Shown: one piece after another, positions 1 to 7,086 of the stretch
Layout of the letters: each line of letters opens with the position of its first letter
Numbering within the stretch: position 1 is the first letter of the stretch
Source of the DNA: an uncultured Gammaproteobacteria bacterium
Lineage (GTDB): Bacteria; Pseudomonadota; Gammaproteobacteria; Rariloculales; Rariloculaceae
DNA: 33,527 nt
Direction: 5' to 3'
Assembly (NCBI GenBank): GCA_946887385.1
Contig: CAMPKU010000011.1
Coordinates: 1-33,527, forward strand
The notes under the pieces: generated by a model
The model's database searches: none
What the model was told of the DNA's origin: nothing
What the model saw: only the letters and a program-made list of their open reading frames with translations
Made by a program: the position numbers and the translations under genes

Positions 1-2
1 GC

Positions 3-371
3 GAGGCGCCTAACGGCAGCACGCAGGCCGGCGGTTTCAACGGCCAGCGCGTGCCCGCGGGGGCCGCCGCGGCGGCGCGCCGCGCGCAGGCGCCGCGGCA
101 GGCCAAGGTGCGCGTCGTGAACGCGGACGGCTCGATCACCGAGCGCGAGGTTACGGTCGGCGTCACGAGCCGTGTCACGGCCGAAGTGATCTCGGGCCTG
201 GCCGAAGGCGAGCAAGTCGTTGCCGGAATCGTGCAGGCCGTTGCCTCGAGCGGCGCGGCGAGCGACCCCAACAACAACCGCAACCAAAACTTCGGCGGCG
301 GCTTTCCCGGCGGCGGTTTTCCGGGCGGCGGCGGTTTTCCAGGCGGCGGCTTCCCCGGCCGAGGTCGTTAG
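3..371 (+). CDS. macA: MacA-like efflux periplasmic adaptor, C-terminal part
   Basis: The reading frame is open from the window edge to a TAG at 369-371, so only the last 122 residues are present. The first half (KVRVVNADGSITEREVTVGV, then a segment ending GLAEGEQVVAGI) has the pattern of the membrane-proximal domain that ends HlyD/MacA-type adaptors. Such adaptors link an inner-membrane pump to an outer-membrane channel. The MacB gene follows without a gap, which fixes the MacA-type assignment better than the fragment itself. The last 30 or so residues are an unusual glycine-rich tail made of FPGGG-like units that ends in FPGRGR. The tail is probably disordered, and I would not expect it in enterobacterial MacA. 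The start and the lipoyl and hairpin domains lie outside the window. Confidence 0.85.
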   Translation, partial: EAPNGSTQAGGFNGQRVPAGAAAAARRAQAPRQAKVRVVNADGSITEREVTVGVTSRVTAEVISGLAEGEQVVAGIVQAVASSGAASDPNNNRNQNFGGGFPGGGFPGGGGFPGGGFPGRGR

Positions 372-2399
372 GTGTCCGCGGGCGCTAGCAACGAGGGCGG
401 CCGCGTGGACGCCCCCGACGATCGGCCGAACTTGACCAGCCGCACCGTCGCGATTCCGCTCATCGACCTGAAGAACGTCTCGCGCACGTACGTCACCGAC
501 GGCGGCGTGGAGGTGCACGCGCTGCGCGGCGTCGACCTTTCGATCTATCCCGGCGAGTTCCTCGCGATCATGGGTCAGTCGGGCTCGGGCAAGTCCACGC
601 TGATGAACATCCTGGGCTGCCTGGATCGGCCGTCGGGCGGCACGTATCTTTTCGCGGGCCGGGACATCCAGAGCTTCGACGCGGACGGTCTCGCGTGGCT
701 CAGGCGCGAAGCGTTCGGCTTCGTGTTCCAGAGCTACAACCTGCTCTCGGCGGAGACGGCCAAGGAGAACGTTGCGGTGCCGGGCATCTACGCGGGGCTC
801 TCCTCGGGTGCGCGCAGCGTGCGGGCGGAGTCCTTGCTCACCACGCTCGGGCTCGGCGAACGCCTCGACCACCGGCCGAACCAATTGTCGGGCGGCCAGC
901 AGCAGCGCGTGTCGATCGCACGCGCGTTGATGAACGGCGGCAACGTCATTCTCGCCGACGAGCCGACAGGCGCCCTCGACTCGCGCAGCGGCGTGGAGGT
1001 GATGGCGCTGCTCGAGGAGCTGGCGCGCAAGGGCCACACCGTCATACTGATCACGCACGACGCCGAAATCGCACGGCACGCCGATCGCGTCGTCGAGCTC
1101 GGCGACGGCCGCGTGGTTCGCGACAGCGGCCGCAAGGAAACCGCCGACCCCAAGCACAACGAGCAACTGCGCGCGTTGTTCATGAGCCGGCGCGCGTCGC
1201 CCCTGCTGGGCGGCATCGGCGAAGCCATTCGCATGGCGCTGCGCTCGCTGCATGCCAACCTGTTCCGCACCGTCTTGACGCTGCTCGGCATCGTGATCGG
1301 CGTCGCATCCGTGGTTGCGATGCTCGCGATCGGCCAAGGCGTGCAGTCGGGGGTGATCGACCGCATCAGCGCGATTGGCACGAACATGCTCGTGCTGCAA
1401 CCCGCGCGCGCGCAGAACCAACGCCGCAGCATGCCGTCCACGCTCGCGTTCTCGGACGCGGATGCAATCCTCGACAACGTGCCGAACGTGCTGTACTCGT
1501 TGCCCGAGCTGCAGAACAACCAAGTGGTGCGCTGGGGCAACGCCGACTACCAAACTCGCATCACGGCCACGTCCGAAGTGCTGCCGCGCGCGCGCAATTG
1601 GCCTCTCGCCCGCGGCATCTTCTTCACGCGCCAAGACAGCGACGATTACGAAGCCGTGGCCGTGCTCGGCGCAACCGCGTACGAGGAGCTGTTCGTCGAC
1701 GGGCAGGATCCACTCGGCGAGTGGCTGTTGATCGGCACTACGCCGTTTCAGGTGATTGGCGTGCTCACACGCAAAGGCGGGTCCGGCGGTCAGGATCAGG
1801 ACGACGCGATCTACGTGCCGCTCAAGACGGGCGCGCTGCGCCTGTTCGGCGAGAAGTTCGCGCGCCAGATCATGGTGGCCGTGGACAACCTCGATCGGAT
1901 CAACGACACCCAAGAGCAGCTGCGCAGTTTCATGACGGCGCTGCACGGAGTCGAGGACTTTCGTATCGTCAACAGCGCGGAGCTGCTCGAAACCGTCGCG
2001 GCCACTCAGAACCAGTTCCGGCTGTTGCTCGCATCGATCGGCGGCATCGCGCTGCTCGTGGGCGGCATCGGCGTGATGAACATCATGCTCGTCTCGGTCA
2101 CCGAGCGCACGCGCGAGATCGGTGTGCGCATGGCCACGGGCGCGCGGCAAAACGACATCCTTGCGCAGTTTCTGTCCGAAGCCATCGTCGTCACGGCCAT
2201 CGGCGGCCTCATCGGCATCGGGTTGGGTCTCGGCGTAGGGCTCCTCATCGAAACGTGGAGCGATATGAACGTGGTGTTCTCTACCGAGCCGATGCTGCTG
2301 GCGTTCGGCTGCGCAGCCGCCACGGGCGTCATCTTCGGCTTCGCGCCCGCGCGTAAAGCGGCCCGCCTCGATCCCGTGGTGGCGCTTTCCAATGAGTAA
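372..2399 (+). CDS. macB: MacB-like ABC transporter, ATPase fused to permease
   Basis: A 675-residue mechanotransmission-type ABC exporter. It would use cytoplasmic ATP hydrolysis to drive substrates, such as macrolides or peptides in known MacB proteins, from the periplasm through an outer-membrane channel. The N-terminal ATPase has Walker A GQSGSGKST (68-76), the Q-loop Gln120, signature LSGGQ (172-176), Walker B VILADEP (192-198) and the switch His229. A first membrane helix lies at about 298-320, then a periplasmic domain, then three C-terminal helices typical of FtsX-type permeases. E. coli MacB has 648 residues. The GTG start directly abuts the macA stop, with GAGG at 361-364 as ribosome site. 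A GTG at 405 is an alternative, and family homology only begins near residue 28. It overlaps the next gene by 8 bases, indicating one operon. The substrate cannot be told from sequence. Confidence 0.95.
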   Translation: MSAGASNEGGRVDAPDDRPNLTSRTVAIPLIDLKNVSRTYVTDGGVEVHALRGVDLSIYPGEFLAIMGQSGSGKSTLMNILGCLDRPSGGTYLFAGRDIQSFDADGLAWLRREAFGFVFQSYNLLSAETAKENVAVPGIYAGLSSGARSVRAESLLTTLGLGERLDHRPNQLSGGQQQRVSIARALMNGGNVILADEPTGALDSRSGVEVMALLEELARKGHTVILITHDAEIARHADRVVELGDGRVVRDSGRKETADPKHNEQLRALFMSRRASPLLGGIGEAIRMALRSLHANLFRTVLTLLGIVIGVASVVAMLAIGQGVQSGVIDRISAIGTNMLVLQPARAQNQRRSMPSTLAFSDADAILDNVPNVLYSLPELQNNQVVRWGNADYQTRITATSEVLPRARNWPLARGIFFTRQDSDDYEAVAVLGATAYEELFVDGQDPLGEWLLIGTTPFQVIGVLTRKGGSGGQDQDDAIYVPLKTGALRLFGEKFARQIMVAVDNLDRINDTQEQLRSFMTALHGVEDFRIVNSAELLETVAATQNQFRLLLASIGGIALLVGGIGVMNIMLVSVTERTREIGVRMATGARQNDILAQFLSEAIVVTAIGGLIGIGLGLGVGLLIETWSDMNVVFSTEPMLLAFGCAAATGVIFGFAPARKAARLDPVVALSNE

Positions 2400-3858
2400 C
2401 GCAGCAGTCATCGGCCGCCGCCCCGCGAAGGTGGCACACGCGGCGCTCGCCGCCGTCATCGCGGCGCTCGCGGGCTGCGCAACGATGGCGCCGCCGCCGC
2501 TCGAAGAGGGCGACGTTCCGGCGGCCTGGACGGGACCCCTCTACGACGAGGCCGCCGTTTGGCCGAATACGGATTGGTGGAACAATTTCAACGACGCGGA
2601 GCTCTCGGCGTTCATCGAAGAGGTCAAGGCGAGCAACCTGGATCTCGCGAACAACCGCCGTAACCTCGAAACCGCGCAGCTCACACTGCGCGACGCCGGC
2701 CTCGCGCGCTGGCCCATTCCGCAAGTCACGTTGGCCGACGGCACGGGGTTTTCGTCCACGCGCGTGAACGGCGCCACCGTAGAGTCCGGCAATACGCCCG
2801 AGGACACTCGGCTCGTGGCCTCGGCCAGCTTCAGCAGCGTTTTGACGAAGCCCGCCACGTACGCCCGCGACTTGACGGACTACGAGTCGCAGCTTGCGCA
2901 AGCCGCAGACGTCGCGATGAACACGCTCGGCACGGCCACGTCCACGTTCTTCCAGCTCCTGCTGATCCGCGATCGAATCGTGGCCGCGCGGCAAAATCTC
3001 GCCAACGCCGAAGTCATCGGCCGCATCGCGCAGGCGCGTCTCGACGCCGGCGTGTCGGTGCCGATCGACGCACTCCAGCAGCAGATCCAGATCGAGCAAC
3101 AGCGCACCGCGCTGCAGAGCCTGATTCAGAGCGACCTGGCGGCGCGTGCGTCGCTCGCCTCGCTCGTGGGCCGTCACGTGCAGGGCTTCGACATCAGCGG
3201 GCAAACGCTGCAGAACGTCGAAGTGCCGCGCGTTCAGCCCGGCCTGCCGTCCGAGCTTTTGACTCGCCGTCCCGATCTGTATCAAGCCGAGATGAATCTG
3301 CGCGGTGCGGCGATCAGCGTCACCCTCGTTCGCCGCTCGCTGTTTCCGCAGATCTCGCTCACGAGCGCCGCGAGCGCGTCGAGCGCATCGCTAACGGACA
3401 TCGTGTCGTCGCCAAGCTTGAGCACCTTCGGCATCAGCGCCTCGCTCGTGCAAACATTGCTGGACAACGGCGCGCGCCGCCGCAATATCCAGCAAGCCAA
3501 GATCTCGGTGGAAAGCAGCCTCGCGAGCTACCGCCGCGCGGTGCTCGGCGCGTTCAACGAAGTGGAAGTGGCGCTCAGCAACATTCAGCTGCTGGAGGCG
3601 CTGGCCGAGGTCGCGGCTTCGAGCCTGGGCGCCGCCGAGGAGGCGTTCCGGATTGCGGAGGCGCGCTACGAGGAAGGCGTGGCCGATTACCAAACGGTGC
3701 TCCAGGCACAGAACACCCTGTTCTCCACACGTAACGCGTTTCTCGACAACAAGCTGCAACGGCTGAACGCGACTTTGAGCTTCTACCAGGCGCTCGGCGG
3801 CGGCTGGCAACCCGGCGACATACCGGAGTACTGGGGCGTTACGGCCAACGGCACCTGA
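2392..3858 (+). CDS. NodT-type outer-membrane efflux lipoprotein (TolC family)
   Basis: A 488-residue outer-membrane factor, expected to form the trimeric channel-tunnel that completes the pump with MacA and MacB. The N-terminus is a lipoprotein signal with lipobox LAGC, so Cys29 would be lipidated. Two repeated outer-membrane-efflux domains follow, rich in long amphipathic helices. Family motifs include the segment PSELLTRRPDLYQAEMNL near residues 283-300 and YEEGVADYQTVLQAQN near the C-terminus, both typical of OprM/NodT proteins. The ATG lies inside the last codons of macB (ATGAGTAA, 8-base overlap) and has no strong Shine-Dalgarno site, so translation is probably coupled. OprM/NodT channels more often accompany RND pumps. 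Here the gene sits with an ABC pump, and the RND operon at the other end of the window has no channel gene beside it. Confidence 0.94.
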   Translation: MSNAAVIGRRPAKVAHAALAAVIAALAGCATMAPPPLEEGDVPAAWTGPLYDEAAVWPNTDWWNNFNDAELSAFIEEVKASNLDLANNRRNLETAQLTLRDAGLARWPIPQVTLADGTGFSSTRVNGATVESGNTPEDTRLVASASFSSVLTKPATYARDLTDYESQLAQAADVAMNTLGTATSTFFQLLLIRDRIVAARQNLANAEVIGRIAQARLDAGVSVPIDALQQQIQIEQQRTALQSLIQSDLAARASLASLVGRHVQGFDISGQTLQNVEVPRVQPGLPSELLTRRPDLYQAEMNLRGAAISVTLVRRSLFPQISLTSAASASSASLTDIVSSPSLSTFGISASLVQTLLDNGARRRNIQQAKISVESSLASYRRAVLGAFNEVEVALSNIQLLEALAEVAASSLGAAEEAFRIAEARYEEGVADYQTVLQAQNTLFSTRNAFLDNKLQRLNATLSFYQALGGGWQPGDIPEYWGVTANGT

Positions 3859-3880
3859 GGGACAAGAGCAGTCACGAACG

Positions 3881-3912
3881 TTCAGGTTGAGTTCAGTGTG
3901 AAGGGGTAAACT
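3881..3912 (+). promoter_or_regulatory. Candidate OmpR-family direct repeat and -10 element
   Basis: Two copies of TTCAG start at 3881 and 3892, exactly 11 bases apart. A -10-like TAAACT lies at 3907-3912, ten bases after the second copy. That geometry, with repeats one helical turn apart replacing the -35 box, is the one known for PhoB/OmpR-type activators. No regulator gene is in the window, so the identity of the factor is unknown. It would drive the small lipoprotein gene at 3950. Confidence 0.4.
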
Positions 3913-3949
3913 TTTAACTCAGCGATCCGCAACGCTGGGGGAACGAACG

Positions 3950-4294
3950 ATGAACCGGATGATCGTCCTCGCCGCCGCCGCCATTCTCGCGGCCTGCTCG
4001 AGCGGCACGCACATCAAAGTCTCCGATTCCGACGCGCGCATCTACGTGAACGGCGAGTACGTCGGCACGGGCGACGGGTATTACCAAGACCGCAAGCCCG
4101 CCTTCACGAAGCAGGAAGTCACGTTGCGCAAGGACGGCTGCGCCGAGCAGAGCTACACCATGCGCCGCAACGAGCGGCCCGACTTGGGCGCCATCGTGAG
4201 TGCGTACTACTTGGCCGTGCCGATCCTGTGGATCACGCAGTACAAGCACCACCACGCCTACGAGTTCGACTGCCTGCAAGCCTCGGCCGACTGA
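3950..4294 (+). CDS. Small predicted lipoprotein, family not recognised
   Basis: A 114-residue protein with a lipoprotein signal ending LAAC, so Cys16 would be lipidated. The segment at about 24-60 (ARIYVNGEYVGTGDGYYQ...) resembles a PEGA-type beta domain, a fold often found in envelope proteins. A hydrophobic stretch around residues 84-98 (IVSAYYLAVPILWITQY) could dip into a membrane. It is followed by HHH and a C-terminal Cys, which could pair with the Cys of RKDGC. The ribosome site is GGGGGAA at 3937-3943, six bases before ATG. The gene has its own candidate promoter and is separated from the efflux operon by 91 bases. Its stop lies 3 bases from the stop of the convergent ankyrin gene. 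The function is unknown; a role in envelope stress or surface structure is only inferred from context. Confidence 0.85.
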   Translation: MNRMIVLAAAAILAACSSGTHIKVSDSDARIYVNGEYVGTGDGYYQDRKPAFTKQEVTLRKDGCAEQSYTMRRNERPDLGAIVSAYYLAVPILWITQYKHHHAYEFDCLQASAD

Positions 4295-4297
4295 GCG

Positions 4298-5758
4298 TCA
4301 GTCGCGCGCCGCCGGCGCCGCCGCGCGCACCAGCGCCGCCATCGCTTCGGTGCTGCGCGCCTCGGCAATCGAGAGCGGCGTCTGTTGCCGCGCATTCACG
4401 GCAAGCGGATCGGCGCCTCTCTCCAGCAAGAAGCGAACAATCGGCTCCGAGCCGCGGCCGGCGATGGCCGCGTGCAGCGCCGTGTCGCCAGTTTGATTCG
4501 CTGCGTGCAAGTCGAGCCCCAGCGACAGCAGTAACTCGAGCGTCTGCACGGCTTCCTCTTCGCTGCCCTGATCGTACGACGGCGCCAGCGGGCTACCGTT
4601 GCGCCAGCCGAGTCCCGCAGCCAGCATCAACGCCGTGCTGCCGTTCGGCAGCGTGAGGGCGGGATCGGCGCCTGCGGCCAGCAGCACGCGCACGAGCTCG
4701 ATGTCGCCGGACTTCGCGGCGCGCAGCAATGGCGTGGCGCCGGCGGCGAGCGTCGAATCGCCGAACGTGTGCTGGCGCTGCAGGATGGGCTTCTTCAGCA
4801 TGGCGTTCGGATCTGCGCCGTGCTCGAGCAGCAGCCGCACGACGTCGACGGCGTCGAGCAAGCCCACGGGAACCGGATTGCCGCGCCCGTGGCCGACGGC
4901 CAGCCGGTGCATGTCGACGGCGGCGTAGAGCGGCCCCATGCCGGCTTCGTGGTCGACGACATTGGGGTCTGCACCCGCACGCAGCAGCAGCTCGGCGAGC
5001 TCGTAATGGGCGTTGATGATCGCGATCACGAGCGCCGTGGCGCCATCGGGATCCACTTGATCGAGATCCGCGCCCGCCGCGATCAAAGCCTCGGCAGCGG
5101 CCAGCGCGTTCTCGCGCGCCGCGTACATCAGCGGCGTCCACGACCCGAGCGGCAGGATCGACTGGCCGGCACGCCGCTGCGGGAACTCCATCAGCGCCGA
5201 GCGCCCGTCCACGTCGGCGCCGTGCGCGGCGAGCACTTCGATCGCGTCGGCGTGATCTTCCGCGGCGGCCCAGATCAACGCGCTCTCGCCGTGGAAGGCA
5301 TCGCGCGCTTCCATCTGCGCGCCGTGCGCGAGCAGCACGCGCAACGCATCGCTGAAGCCCGTGCGCGCGGCCGTCATGAGCACGGTTTCCCCTTCCGGCA
5401 GCACGGCGTTCACGTCGGCGCCCGCCGCGATCAGCGCCTCGAGAACGGCTGCGTCGCCGTCGACGGCCGCCGCTTGCAGCGGCGTCATGCCGTAGCGATT
5501 GGCGGCTGTGGCGTCGGCGCCCGCGGCCAGCAGCGCACGCACGAGCTCGGCGTCGCCGAAGTGCGCGGCCCAGTGCAGCGCGGTCGTGCCGTCGGCCTCG
5601 ACGGCGTCGACGGGGGCGCCCTCACGCAAGAGCGCAATCGCGGCCGTGTGATCGCCGGTGCGCGCGGCCGCAAGCAGCGGCGCCAGATCGTCGCGCGCCT
5701 GCACGGCGAGCGCGGAGCCCGCGCACAGCAGCGCGGCGAAAAAGCGTGCGCTTCGCAT
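4298..5758 (-). CDS. Exported ankyrin-repeat protein
   Basis: A 486-residue protein with an N-terminal signal peptide (MRSARFFAALLCAGSALAVQA) followed by about twelve ankyrin repeats, each carrying the TPLHxAA and LLxxGADxxA pattern. Ankyrin repeats bind other proteins and have no catalytic role, so this is probably a periplasmic scaffold or partner. Several repeats carry insertions: after the repeat ending GADVDGR, within the eighth repeat (residues near GHGRGNPVPVG), before repeat nine (QRQHTFGDSTLAAGATPL) and in repeat ten (GWRNGSPLAPSYDQGSEEE). These are probably loops with a specific binding role. I chose the ATG at 5756-5758 because it begins the signal peptide; the frame stays open upstream but there it overlaps the DUF1552 gene. 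The DUF1552 stop is 5 bases upstream, so it is the third gene of one operon and probably translated by coupling. Confidence 0.93.
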   Translation of the reverse strand: MRSARFFAALLCAGSALAVQARDDLAPLLAAARTGDHTAAIALLREGAPVDAVEADGTTALHWAAHFGDAELVRALLAAGADATAANRYGMTPLQAAAVDGDAAVLEALIAAGADVNAVLPEGETVLMTAARTGFSDALRVLLAHGAQMEARDAFHGESALIWAAAEDHADAIEVLAAHGADVDGRSALMEFPQRRAGQSILPLGSWTPLMYAARENALAAAEALIAAGADLDQVDPDGATALVIAIINAHYELAELLLRAGADPNVVDHEAGMGPLYAAVDMHRLAVGHGRGNPVPVGLLDAVDVVRLLLEHGADPNAMLKKPILQRQHTFGDSTLAAGATPLLRAAKSGDIELVRVLLAAGADPALTLPNGSTALMLAAGLGWRNGSPLAPSYDQGSEEEAVQTLELLLSLGLDLHAANQTGDTALHAAIAGRGSEPIVRFLLERGADPLAVNARQQTPLSIAEARSTEAMAALVRAAAPAARD

Positions 5759-5763
5759 GAACG

Positions 5764-7086
5764 CTAGACTTCGAATCGCCCGGTGCTCTCGCCGAAGCTC
5801 TCGAGCGGGCTGCCGAACATGCCGGCCACGCCGAGCCACAGATTCGCGATCGACGTCCATTCGGGCGCGACGAGATAGCGGTTGCCGCGCAGCTGCCCGC
5901 TCGCGCCGCCCACCAACGCGAACGGCAGCGGGTACGAGTTGTGCGCCTGGCCGTCGCTCATGCCCGTGCCGTACGCAATCAGCGAGTGATCGAGCACGGA
6001 GCCGTCGCCTTCGGGCGCCGCCCGCAGCCGCTCGACGAACGACGCGAACAGCATCGTGAAGTACGTGTTGATCTTCGCGTGCTGCGCCATCTTGTCGGGC
6101 TGTTGACCGTGGTGCGACGTGTCGTGATGCGTTTGGCTCATGCCGAGGCCGGGATACGTGCGCTGGCTCGCCTCGCGCCCCGTCATGAACGTGAAGACGC
6201 GCGTGAGATCGGCCTGATACGCAATCGCGAGCAGGTCGAACATCACGCCCATGTGCTCCTCGAAAGACTCCGGAATGCCGACGGGCGCCGCGAACGCCAG
6301 GTCTGCGGAGTTGCGCGATTCGGTGCGCTCGATGCGCCGCTCGATCTCGCGCACGTTCGCAAGGTAATCGTCGAGCCGCCGGCGATCCGGCGCGCTGACC
6401 ACGCTCTTGAGCGCGCCCGCCTCCTCCACCACGGAGTCGAGAATGCTCGAATCCTCATGCAAGCGCCGGCGGCGCTGCTCCGGCGAACCGGCACGGCCGA
6501 ACAGGCGCTCGAATGCCACGCGCGGATTGATCTCCATGGGCAGCGGCGCCGCTTCGCCCGCCCAGGCGATCGTGTTCATGTACGTGCAGCTATAGCCCGG
6601 CACGCAGCCGCCGATGTAGCCCGTGAAATCTTCGGTGGCGTACTCGAGCGACGGGAACGGCGTGTCTTGACCGATGTGCTTGGCGAGCACTTGGTCGATC
6701 GACACGCCGACTTGAATGTCTTCGGCTTCCGTCTGCTTCGCCACGGCACCGGACAGCCAACCGGCGGAGCTCACAGCGTGATCCGTGACGCTCGCCCCGC
6801 CCGGCCGCGAGAGCTGGCCGATCACGGTGAGCTGGTCGCGAAACGGCTCGAGGGGTTCAAGGATGGGCGTGATCGTGAGCGCGCCCGCGTCGCCTTGCGG
6901 CATCCAGTACGGGATCGGGCAGCCGTTCGGCACGTACACGGCGCCGAAGCGCAGCGGCGGCCGCGCGGCCGACTGCGCGAGCGCCGTCATCGCGGGCACC
7001 ATGGACTCGAGGAACGGCAGCGCCACGGCAGCACCTAAGCCACGCAGAACTGTCCGTCTCGGCAACGATCGACGCGTGATGAACAC
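5764..7086 (-). CDS. DUF1552 family protein, Tat-exported
   Basis: A 440-residue protein of the DUF1552 (HXXSHH) family, whose biochemical role is not established. The N-terminus has twin arginines at 10-11 (LPRRTVLRG) and then a hydrophobic stretch to about residue 38. This fits a Tat signal and suggests export of a folded, perhaps cofactor-bearing protein. The family signature is visible as H321-D-T-S-H-H326, preceded by another His. A Cys pair near 161 and 167 (GGCVPGYSC) could form a disulfide. The start is GTG (7084-7086), overlapping the TAG of the preceding gene by one base (TAGTG), so the two are translated in tandem. In other bacteria, DUF1552 genes sit beside DUF1592-group genes, as here. 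The overall fold may be related to DUF1501/sulfatase-like proteins, but I cannot show that from sequence. Confidence 0.93.
   Translation of the reverse strand: MFITRRSLPRRTVLRGLGAAVALPFLESMVPAMTALAQSAARPPLRFGAVYVPNGCPIPYWMPQGDAGALTITPILEPLEPFRDQLTVIGQLSRPGGASVTDHAVSSAGWLSGAVAKQTEAEDIQVGVSIDQVLAKHIGQDTPFPSLEYATEDFTGYIGGCVPGYSCTYMNTIAWAGEAAPLPMEINPRVAFERLFGRAGSPEQRRRRLHEDSSILDSVVEEAGALKSVVSAPDRRRLDDYLANVREIERRIERTESRNSADLAFAAPVGIPESFEEHMGVMFDLLAIAYQADLTRVFTFMTGREASQRTYPGLGMSQTHHDTSHHGQQPDKMAQHAKINTYFTMLFASFVERLRAAPEGDGSVLDHSLIAYGTGMSDGQAHNSYPLPFALVGGASGQLRGNRYLVAPEWTSIANLWLGVAGMFGSPLESFGESTGRFEV

Noticed and set aside
289..365. Short tandem repeats at the end of macA as a CRISPR or mobile repeat
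   Set aside because: They are in-frame codons for a glycine-rich tail, with no spacers or inverted ends.
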